From Nitratireductor thuwali (lineage in GTDB: Bacteria; Pseudomonadota; Alphaproteobacteria; Rhizobiales; Rhizobiaceae), in assembly GCF_036621415.1 (NCBI RefSeq), contig NZ_CP030941.1, positions 4,090,001 through 4,154,000 on the forward strand: a DNA stretch of 64,000 nucleotides, read 5' to 3'. Under the pieces are notes generated by a model. The model made no database searches. It was not told where the DNA came from and saw only the letters and a list, made by a program, of their open reading frames with translations. The translations under genes were made by a program, and so were the position numbers. Numbering within the stretch: position 1 is the first letter of the stretch; each line of letters opens with the position of its first letter. Positions 1-6,795 of this stretch are shown here, piece after piece.

Positions 1-295
1 TCCTGGCGGCACGCTTCAGCATATCCCAGCGGGCGGCCTGGCTCCGCGGGTTCTTCACCCGCCCCGCCTTCGGATGCGCCAGCCCAAGCCGCCGCGCCTC
101 GGCGCGCTTGGCGCCCGTCAGACGCCGGTCGAAGTAGTGCCCCTCGAAGCGGATCAATGGCTCAAGCCGGTTGCCCACCTGGGCGAAAACCTTGCCGGCG
201 CTCTCGACCTCGATCACGGCCAGAAGCGCGGCCGCGTCGACCTTCATGCGCGCGGCAATGCGCTCGACCGCGCGAACGGTCGCTTCATCGAACAT
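1..295 (-). CDS. Phage endolysin, N-acetylmuramidase domain (C-terminus beyond window)
   Basis: This peptidoglycan hydrolase would release progeny by cutting cell-wall glycan. The ATG at 293-295 follows a good AAAGGA ribosome site. The 98 visible residues carry the hallmarks of the N-acetylmuramidase (DUF3380-type) endolysin domain: VDAAALLAVIEVESAGKVF near residues 19-37, with a likely catalytic Glu in the EVES stretch, then LIRFEGHYFDRRL, then a region ending near AARWDMLKRA. It is transcribed in the same direction as the tail genes and sits downstream of them, the usual place for lysis genes. The 3' end lies beyond base 1, so a C-terminal wall-binding domain, holin or spanin cannot be assessed. 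Confidence 0.82.
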   Translation of the reverse strand, partial: MFDEATVRAVERIAARMKVDAAALLAVIEVESAGKVFAQVGNRLEPLIRFEGHYFDRRLTGAKRAEARRLGLAHPKAGRVKNPRSQAARWDMLKRAAR

Positions 296-571
296 GGGGA
301 TGTCCTTTCGGTTTAGACTGGAAGTGGCGCGGAAACTCTTTCGCGCGGCGTCAGCGCGGGAGGCTCGCCCGGGAACCATGCCGGATCGCACGGCGTTTCA
401 AGAGAGATGGGCTAGGATAGTACTGCGTTCCCTTCCTAGCATCAGACCATCGCGGCCGGCCCGGATCCATCCCCCTGGGTCGGCCAATTTGTTGCCTGTC
501 AATCGCCAGATCTGGCCATAGACACCGACCGCCGCCGCCGGCGATCTTCCCAATCATAAGGAGCATACGCC

Positions 572-811
572 ATGGCGGTTGAGATCAAAGTCCTCGCTGA
601 AGACGAGACCGGAGCATGGGTGACTGTGTCGGACGCGGAGGTGCCGTACAGTTTCATTGCATTCGCACGGCCAGGGCAAATTCCTGATCGGTCGGATGAG
701 GTGGACATAGAGGTCTTTCTTGCTACACCGCCGCTCAATCGGCTGCACCTGCGGGCGCAGAGTGTCGTTCTTGAGAGGCTTGGGATTGCTGCGAAGGAAA
801 ACGGCCGCTGA
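572..811 (+). CDS. Small hypothetical protein, possible moron
   Basis: An acidic 79-residue protein of no recognised family. The ATG follows a strong AAGGAG site at good spacing (around 557-564), which supports a real gene. It has no signal peptide, membrane segment or zinc motif. It lies on the strand opposite to the late operon, between the endolysin and the tail fibres, a typical place for a moron expressed from the lysogen. The 276 bp upstream (296-571) hold no other convincing gene. Function unknown. Confidence 0.6.
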   Translation: MAVEIKVLAEDETGAWVTVSDAEVPYSFIAFARPGQIPDRSDEVDIEVFLATPPLNRLHLRAQSVVLERLGIAAKENGR

Positions 812-893
812 ACAGCACTGATTGGATTGCAAATCTCTACAGACGGCCGATAGTAGACGTCAGTGCTCTTTCACGTCGTCAGATGAGAACATC

Positions 894-1085
894 ATGCTTG
901 AAGATCTCTCCGAAACGGAATTGGCCTCCTGGCTGGAGGGCTATGCCCGCGACATTGCCGATCTAGGCGGCGACAAGGAAGCGGCCGCACGGTTGAAGCA
1001 GGCAGCAAGGCTGGTCCGTGAAACCTCACCGGCCGACACCAAACCGTTTCCGTATGTCGTCATAGCAGGCGGCAGAACGGGCTAG
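894..1085 (+). CDS. Small hypothetical protein downstream of the 572 gene
   Basis: A 63-residue mostly helical protein starting MLEDLSETELASWLEG. An upstream in-frame start at 822 would add residues that look like translated leader, so the ATG at 894 is preferred, although its ribosome site is weak (GAG 6-8 bases upstream). It follows the 572-811 gene in the same direction by 82 bp and may share its transcript. It lies convergent to the tail-fibre genes. No family recognised. Confidence 0.5.
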   Translation: MLEDLSETELASWLEGYARDIADLGGDKEAAARLKQAARLVRETSPADTKPFPYVVIAGGRTG

Positions 1086-1111
1086 CCGATTTACCCAGAC
1101 ACCAGACAGAG

Positions 1112-1588
1112 CTACGATTCAGGCCACGCAAACGCCGGCAGCTCCGCAACGAAGTCCCCGATCGTCGGCACGCTCCGCTCTCCGGCCTGCACCTTGGCAA
1201 GCTCGGCCGTGGCATAGGTCCACACGGCCGACCTCCACGCAAATAGCGCATCGGCCTCGGCATCAAAGACAGGGTTCGGATCGCCGCGATAGCCGATAGC
1301 GGTGTGGATGTTGTCGTACTGCCGCTCGCGGGCTTTGGCGTCGAGGTGCGTCTGGATGGCGGCAGAGAAATCCGCGGCGGTCGGCGTGCGCGGCTGATAG
1401 GCCCCCGCCGCATCGTCGCCATTCTCTGATCGCCACGCCAACACGCCGCCGTTACCTACGTCGCTACCCCATCGGGAGAAGGCTTCGCTGTCATCACGAT
1501 AGATGATCTTGACCGGGGCAGAGGGGTCGTATCCTACTGCCGGTCTTGGGGACAGGTGCTGTACCGAGCGGATATTGTGGTTATCCAT
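1112..1588 (-). CDS. Phage tail-associated protein
   Basis: A 158-residue protein, last gene of the tail-fibre group and 3 bp from the fibre gene upstream. The C-terminal half (about residues 78-158) has a pattern common at the end of phage tail-fibre or fibre-assembly proteins: an IQTHLDAKARERQYDNIHTA motif, then ALFAWRSAVWTYATAELAKV, and a closing P-x-I-x-x-F-x-x-ELPAFAWP. The N-terminal part resembles no known domain. It probably acts at the tail tip or in fibre assembly; its exact role is inferred from position. Confidence 0.7.
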   Translation of the reverse strand: MDNHNIRSVQHLSPRPAVGYDPSAPVKIIYRDDSEAFSRWGSDVGNGGVLAWRSENGDDAAGAYQPRTPTAADFSAAIQTHLDAKARERQYDNIHTAIGYRGDPNPVFDAEADALFAWRSAVWTYATAELAKVQAGERSVPTIGDFVAELPAFAWPES

Positions 1589-1591
1589 CGT

Positions 1592-2821
1592 CTACATCCT
1601 CGCGTTTGCGGTCCAGGTGAAGTAGACCCAGTTATTGGCGGCACTAAAGAGGGCATCACTCTCGAAGCCGTTTCTTGTACCATTTGTCATTATGGAGCCC
1701 GCAGACGGGGTCTGATTGTCTCCGCTCCCGCTAGTTGTCACTCGGTTGGCAGTTCCGGAGGCGTCCCTGTAGGACATACTCGGCGAAGCTCGCATTGGGA
1801 CAGGAAAGTATACGGTGTTGCCGACATAGCTTGAGTCGACGCCGCCACCAACCTGGATCCTGAGTCCTCTCTCAACCCAGTAGCGCATGCAGTCGCGGAG
1901 CACATTGGCTGGATCGGGCACTTCGAACTGCCCATAGTCGCCTGTCCCGTCGGGGTCGCGGCGTAGGCCGACATCGAAGACTTCGAAGACATTCGCGGTA
2001 GACGAGGCACCATTGGTCTGATTACCGGTCGCGAGCATCAAACCCGACTGCCAGCCGGCAACTCCCCGATAGGTAGCTCCTGCCGCTATTGTAAAGCGCA
2101 GATCCCAGCTCTTGACATCGCCAGTCGGCCACACACCCGAGGTGTCTCCGGTAAAGGAAATCTCCTTTACGACATCAGTTCCTGCCTCAGCTGCCGAGAT
2201 CACGACTTCGGCTACATACGACCGATCCAGTGCCGCATTAAGGAGTGCCACACACCAGGTACCCTGGGGAAAGTTCATCCCGACACGGATGACACCCGGT
2301 CTGGCATTCGCCGTGCCGAACAAGAAGTCCGCAACCCTCGCCCCCTCGATTGGCTGGAATATCGTCAGGTGGTCGCCTGCGTCCAGGGCAGCGTCGGCCG
2401 TTGTGATTGTGGCCCGCAGGCGATCCTTGGAACCTGCCGGAGTGGTGCTCTGGACTCGCTGGATAGAGAATGCAGCAGTGGCAAAGTTGGCCCCCAGAAC
2501 CCACTGATCCGCAACATAGTAGGGCGCTGAAGTCCCCGCCGTATTTTCGTTCTCCTGACTGACCTGCATGCAGGGATTGACGATGCGGTTGCGGCGAACA
2601 TCGAGAAGGGAGGCGGCGTAGGAGACGACGTCGCTTTCGAAGGCGATCTTGCTCCAGGCCGACCAGATCGACGGGCTTCCGGTTCGCACTCTCTGCCAGA
2701 GGTTGCCCCCGGCCTCGGCAGGATATGCGATCTGCCACCGATCTTCCGTATCCGCGTACTGACCGACCCATGCATGATAGTCCATGTCGTCTCCGGGACC
2801 GTTGGCGTCCATCCCGTTCAT
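1592..2821 (-). CDS. Tail-fibre protein, C-terminal part (split gene)
   Basis: A 409-residue reading frame covering most of a tail fibre. Residues 1-70 look like the second half of a pyocin-knob type domain (GPGDDMDYHAWVGQ, then SIWSAWSKI). Residues 75-90 contain the phage-fibre signature LLDVRRNRIVNPCMQVSQEN, and the rest is a beta-rich receptor-binding region. The first ATG overlaps the upstream stop as TGATG, but homologous-looking sequence continues upstream in this frame without a break (codons for AQQAAPDGVANWNDSTN, 2854-2904). This is therefore the back half of a gene interrupted at the C5 tract 2902-2906. It may still be made by reinitiation. Confidence 0.75.
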   Translation of the reverse strand: MNGMDANGPGDDMDYHAWVGQYADTEDRWQIAYPAEAGGNLWQRVRTGSPSIWSAWSKIAFESDVVSYAASLLDVRRNRIVNPCMQVSQENENTAGTSAPYYVADQWVLGANFATAAFSIQRVQSTTPAGSKDRLRATITTADAALDAGDHLTIFQPIEGARVADFLFGTANARPGVIRVGMNFPQGTWCVALLNAALDRSYVAEVVISAAEAGTDVVKEISFTGDTSGVWPTGDVKSWDLRFTIAAGATYRGVAGWQSGLMLATGNQTNGASSTANVFEVFDVGLRRDPDGTGDYGQFEVPDPANVLRDCMRYWVERGLRIQVGGGVDSSYVGNTVYFPVPMRASPSMSYRDASGTANRVTTSGSGDNQTPSAGSIMTNGTRNGFESDALFSAANNWVYFTWTANARM

Positions 2822-3387
2822 CAGGCGATTCTGGATGCGCCCTGGCAGGATGTTGGTAGAGTCGTTCCAGTTGGCGACACCGTCCGGGGCCGCCTGCTGC
2901 GCCCCCGGATGGTAGCTCCGGCAATGTCCAGCTTTGTGTCCAGCGCGCTCTGCTGCGCTGTCGAGACCGGCTTGTCGGAATCTGCCGTATTGTCGGCATT
3001 CCCCAGCCCTACCTGAGCCTTCGTCACGCCGTGAGGATTGTTCGTGGCGTTCATGTGGTCGGTGATCAGGTTGATGAACTCGGCGGGCTCGATGACCCGC
3101 ACCCTGCCGGCTCCTGCCAGGTTGATCTTCGACGTACCCATGACGCCGCCGATCTTGGACGAGTAGACCGCGTCGCGGGAGAGGCTTGTACCGCCGCCGC
3201 TGATCGTACCTATGCCAATCTCGATGTCGGTGCCCTCCTCGATGGCGTAGTAGACGTTGTCGCCATCGGCAGCTCCTACATCGCTGAAGGAGTAGAGATT
3301 GCTCGAGATTGCCGCACCGAGATTGACCGCGGCGGTTCCCGTCGATGCCGTCAGGACATAGACGCGATTGAAGAATTTAAGAGCCAT
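2821..3387 (-). CDS. Tail-fibre protein, N-terminal part (frameshifted end)
   Basis: The first 150 or so residues form a coherent fibre N-terminus with a phage-tail repeat-type linker (NNPHGVTKAQVGLGNADNTA and then STAQQSALDTKLDIAG), which normally joins the virion-attachment domain to the knob. After residue 160 the frame turns into Arg/Pro-rich sequence (GRSRRPRTVSPTG) and stops. The proper continuation is one base away, in the frame of the 1592-2821 gene. One extra C in the C5 tract at 2902-2906 would restore a fibre of about 600 residues. So this is the front half of a broken or phase-variable fibre gene. Confidence 0.78.
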   Translation of the reverse strand: MALKFFNRVYVLTASTGTAAVNLGAAISSNLYSFSDVGAADGDNVYYAIEEGTDIEIGIGTISGGGTSLSRDAVYSSKIGGVMGTSKINLAGAGRVRVIEPAEFINLITDHMNATNNPHGVTKAQVGLGNADNTADSDKPVSTAQQSALDTKLDIAGATIRGRSRRPRTVSPTGTTLPTSCQGASRIA

Positions 3388-3402
3388 TGTGGGCCTCTAT
3401 GA

Positions 3403-3951
3403 TTAGGAGAGAGCTGCTTGGATGCGTGGGTGACGGGCGCGAGCCGAGGCACCGTGTCGGGCGGGAACGATTTCCAAGATCTGGAGCGGAGGGACCGAGA
3501 TACCGACTGCCGGCTCGATGCGTGCCCGCACCACGAAGCGCGGTCTCTCGATGACGTCTATCTCAACCAGCCCGGTTATGTGCGCCTGGGCGACGGCTCC
3601 CTGCGTGAAGACCGTCTTCTCCGTATAGATCCTCGCAGCGACGTACGGCGCAAGATCCAGCGCGCTCGCAAGAGCGATTTCCCTTGCGTCTACTGCGAGG
3701 ATCACTCCCACTCGTCCGGAAACAGAAGCATCTATGGCAAGATTGACTGCGCCAAAGTTTATCCAGACGCCGATAGCGGGCTCCAAGACCGAGCCAACTG
3801 CCATCGCAGCCTCGACCGGAACTCGCTGACCGGCCACGGCAGCAGCGGGGCTCGCAAGAGATATCGCGGGCGCAGCCAAGACTGCCAGTGCGATCCGCTG
3901 CGCCTGCCCCTGTGCGACGGAGGCAACGCCAAGGGAGTCGAAGCCGAGCAT
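3403..3951 (-). CDS. Phage structural protein of unknown function
   Basis: A 182-residue Ala/Val/Ile-rich protein lying between fibre and tail-tip genes. Its ATG (3949-3951) comes one base after the stop of the preceding gene, so it is translationally coupled into the late operon. It is predicted mostly beta-strand, with a repeating pattern of short VA-rich segments and no clear transmembrane helix. An open frame on the opposite strand over the same bases is not supported, because it would run against the operon. Presumably a minor virion protein, by position only. Confidence 0.6.
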   Translation of the reverse strand: MLGFDSLGVASVAQGQAQRIALAVLAAPAISLASPAAAVAGQRVPVEAAMAVGSVLEPAIGVWINFGAVNLAIDASVSGRVGVILAVDAREIALASALDLAPYVAARIYTEKTVFTQGAVAQAHITGLVEIDVIERPRFVVRARIEPAVGISVPPLQILEIVPARHGASARARHPRIQAALS

Positions 3952-3952
3952 G

Positions 3953-4396
3953 CTACGGCGCCGTGTAGGTGCCGGTCAGGAACGGTGACAGAGGAATGAG
4001 GAAATCGACCCCGTCTGCCGCTGTCAAGGCGCCGCCAAAGTCCGTGTAGATGAGAGGGGCCTTGTTGGCATCCAGATCGTCGAAGATCACGAGCGCGTAG
4101 GCTGGTCCGATATCTCCGGCTGTAGCCCTCACGCGCACCTCGTCCGCGTTGAGGGCTCCGTCGTCGGAGCCAACCGTTGCGGCGACGACGTTCGCCAAGG
4201 GTTCTCCGCCCGCCGTCCATCCGCTACCGGATACTTCCTTAGCGTTGCCGACGCCGGCAACCTGCTCGAGCGTCGTATTGGTCGGATCGAAGGCTGCCGT
4301 GCTGTCCAGCAGCATGACCTTCAGGTTCGGGAGATTCACCAACTGCCCCATGAAGAGGCGCGTGGTGTGATTGAAAAGCGTGGTTGTGAACGCCAT
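3953..4396 (-). CDS. Phage minor structural protein
   Basis: A 147-residue protein beginning MAFTTTLFNHTTRLFMGQLV, the style of rhizobial phage minor virion proteins encoded between tail tip and fibre. It has a beta-rich middle and ends in LSPFLTGTYTAP. It is in the late operon, 18 bp after the 4415-5236 gene and 1 bp before the next. No catalytic motif is visible. The role is inferred from location. Confidence 0.65.
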   Translation of the reverse strand: MAFTTTLFNHTTRLFMGQLVNLPNLKVMLLDSTAAFDPTNTTLEQVAGVGNAKEVSGSGWTAGGEPLANVVAATVGSDDGALNADEVRVRATAGDIGPAYALVIFDDLDANKAPLIYTDFGGALTAADGVDFLIPLSPFLTGTYTAP

Positions 4397-4414
4397 GAGG
4401 TGGGGCTCCTAGAG

Positions 4415-5236
4415 TTAGCTGCGGGTGCCGGTAAGAACGCCATAGACGCCCGAGAGCGTGTCGTCGGGCGGATCAGGGGCGATGATGGTCAGGATGTCTC
4501 CTGGCTGGGCGGTGAAGCCGAGCGTGGCCAGCGTGCCGGTCATGGCGGCTGCGGCGAACGTGATCGTCCCCACCTGGACCCCATTCAGATCGACCGACCA
4601 TACGGCACTGGCGGTTGCCGCCACCTTCGCGAATACAAAGGACCCTCCGAAGTTCGCGGGGTAAACCACCTCGGTCGAGTAAACCGCGCGAAAGACTTCC
4701 TCTCCGCCTGCGGGCTTGCCTGGATCCTCGAACAGCAGGTCAAATTTGTCGCCCACACCCGTCGGCCCTGCCGGACCTCTGCCGTAAAGATTAGGCCCCG
4801 CCCAGTCTCCGGGGGTGTCGGAGGCCTTGATCCAAAGCTCGAACGGGTCGGCGGAGATGTCGAGAAAGATGAATTCCTTGGGCTCCGCGTCGTATGCCGC
4901 ACGTTCGGCCAGCGTTCCGGCCGCATCGAAGTTGATGAACGAGAGCGCCTGAAGACGGATGGTAATATCGGCAAGCCGGTCGTTGGCCTCTGTCGCCTTG
5001 GCCGAGTAGGCGGACTGGCGATCGACGGCATATGTCAGACCACTGCCGGTCGCTCCCGGCCAGACGTACGCGAGCTCCAGTTCCGTGTCGGATGTGACCG
5101 AGGCAATCGGTATGGCAATGCCGGCTAGAGAAAACAGCCCGCCATTGATCAGGAACAGATCCCATGCGGTGCCGCTGCCGGTCACGGTCTTGGAGCCCGA
5201 CGTCACGGAGACCGTGCCGGTTGAATAGATGGTCAT
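4415..5236 (-). CDS. Tail tip/fibre-associated protein with collagen-like turn
   Basis: A 273-residue protein. The N-terminus (about 1-90) has the beta-rich pattern GTVSVTSGSKTVTGSGTAW seen in phage tail proteins that begin with an Ig-like or carbohydrate-binding fold. Residues 150-160 hold a short collagen-like stretch GRGPAGPTGVGD, a common hinge in tail fibres. The C-terminal 110 residues are beta-rich and end GVLTGTRS. It is a late-operon gene 11 bp downstream of the 515-residue gene. Probably part of the distal tail or a fibre; no enzymatic motif seen. Confidence 0.68.
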   Translation of the reverse strand: MTIYSTGTVSVTSGSKTVTGSGTAWDLFLINGGLFSLAGIAIPIASVTSDTELELAYVWPGATGSGLTYAVDRQSAYSAKATEANDRLADITIRLQALSFINFDAAGTLAERAAYDAEPKEFIFLDISADPFELWIKASDTPGDWAGPNLYGRGPAGPTGVGDKFDLLFEDPGKPAGGEEVFRAVYSTEVVYPANFGGSFVFAKVAATASAVWSVDLNGVQVGTITFAAAAMTGTLATLGFTAQPGDILTIIAPDPPDDTLSGVYGVLTGTRS

Positions 5237-5247
5237 GGATGTTGACC

Positions 5248-6795
5248 CTATAGAGAGGTGGGAATGGCGAAGACGTAGTAGCGGTAGCCGTAGACCCGCA
5301 TGAAGTCGTCGTGGGTCGCCTCGACATCGCCATCGCCGCTGTTTCTAGCGCCGTCGGCATTGCCGCGAGACATCCAGAACTTGACCGAGGTATCCGTCAC
5401 CAGAGCACATGAGCTGCGGCTGGAAGGATAGCCCTCGGCCCACGTGACCGGCTCGGTGCGGAGCATCTCGAAGATCGGAGAGCTGATGTTGCTGCCGTCG
5501 CCGCGCATGACGTAGTACTTCAGGAACGGCCTGTAGCTGCCGTCGTTCGGGAAGTTGACGGTCAGCGAGTGCGTCCCAATCCGGGGCTCGGAGCCATCGG
5601 CCGCGAACTGTGAGTGATCGACGAAGCCCTCCGCCACGATCGGCAGATAGGCGAAGCGGGTGTCGAGCAGGATGTCCCTGCTGCTCGGGGCCGTGTCGGA
5701 CGAGCCGGGCCGCTTGATCTGGATGTTGCCATCCGCAAGTCTCCTGAAGACCTGGCTGCCTCCCCCGGTCTGGGGCAGCCCGTCGTCGTGGCAGATCATG
5801 TAGCGAACCGTTATGCCGACAGGGCCGTTGTTGAAGACGCGAACCCTGTCGCCATAGATGGTGTAGTCCATCTTCAGGCGATAGTCGTCGATATACCCCG
5901 CCACTGTCGTCGCGGCCTGCGGCACGAACGCCGAACCCCCGGTCTCCCAGCACATCCAGTCCATGAAAGAATTCTCGTTCAGGGCGACCGGAGAGATCAG
6001 GTCGACCGACGAGCTGGCGGGGATATTGACGTCTCCGGCACGGACGATCTTCATCGGCACCTTGGTGCTGTCGATGATGATGCCTTCGCCGGGTCCGTCC
6101 GCGCTTGCCCCGGCCTTCGCTATCCGCACGAGCGAAGGTATGAGAATGGTGTTGCGAGACCCTGGTGCTCCGACGGGCGAAGCCGGTATCGGCGTGCTGT
6201 CGGCCGGTAGGTTCAAGATGGTGCAGAGCACTGGCTGCTGACCACTCTCATACACATCGTCGATGTAGCTGAAGTCTCCGCCGATCTTCCCGCCGATGCA
6301 CGCCGGGAATTCACCTGCGGTGAACCGCCCGCTGACACGCTTCACAGCCCACATGCGGGTGGGGCCGAGGCTGACATTCTTGCCGATAACATACACGCCA
6401 GCGCTGCTTTGCACGTAACGAACCTGAGGGCCCGTGATCTGCGACCCGAGCGCCTTCTTCTCCCGATACTCGTAGACAATGGACTGGTCTCCAAGGCCGA
6501 GAATACGGCTTGGAAAGATCGCCTGGTACTGGAGCGTGGTGAACATCCCGATGTGCTTGTGGCAGTCGGCCCAGCCTGTCCCCGCGGGAAAGAAGTTGTC
6601 GGTATCCGGCGCAATGCTGCCCTCGAACCGGGCGCTCTGGAAGTAGTCGACATAGCCGACCTTGCCCGTTTCGCTGTTGAACAGGAACTTGCCGTAATCG
6701 TAGTTCGATGTGATCAGCGGGTCGTCGCCGTCGTTCCGCATCACCTTGACGACGCCGCCAACTCCGGGCTTATGACCTACGAACAGCCGCGTCAT
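5248..6795 (-). CDS. Large phage tail-tip protein of unknown fold
   Basis: A 515-residue protein whose ATG overlaps the stop of the tail-tip gene as TGATG (6793-6797), showing translational coupling. The sequence is beta-rich, with many Gly and Asp residues and no hydrophobic membrane segments. It starts MTRLFVGHKPGVGGVVKVM, resembling host-interaction proteins that follow the J-like tail-tip gene in alphaproteobacterial siphophages. It likely decorates the tail tip or mediates receptor contact. No conserved enzymatic motif recognised. Confidence 0.65.
   Translation of the reverse strand: MTRLFVGHKPGVGGVVKVMRNDGDDPLITSNYDYGKFLFNSETGKVGYVDYFQSARFEGSIAPDTDNFFPAGTGWADCHKHIGMFTTLQYQAIFPSRILGLGDQSIVYEYREKKALGSQITGPQVRYVQSSAGVYVIGKNVSLGPTRMWAVKRVSGRFTAGEFPACIGGKIGGDFSYIDDVYESGQQPVLCTILNLPADSTPIPASPVGAPGSRNTILIPSLVRIAKAGASADGPGEGIIIDSTKVPMKIVRAGDVNIPASSSVDLISPVALNENSFMDWMCWETGGSAFVPQAATTVAGYIDDYRLKMDYTIYGDRVRVFNNGPVGITVRYMICHDDGLPQTGGGSQVFRRLADGNIQIKRPGSSDTAPSSRDILLDTRFAYLPIVAEGFVDHSQFAADGSEPRIGTHSLTVNFPNDGSYRPFLKYYVMRGDGSNISSPIFEMLRTEPVTWAEGYPSSRSSCALVTDTSVKFWMSRGNADGARNSGDGDVEATHDDFMRVYGYRYYVFAIPTSL

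Noticed and set aside
3418..3999. A 193-residue + strand open frame over the phage gene at 3403-3951
   Set aside because: It opposes the late operon and lacks a ribosome site. The minus-strand frame is coupled to its neighbour with one base between stop and start.
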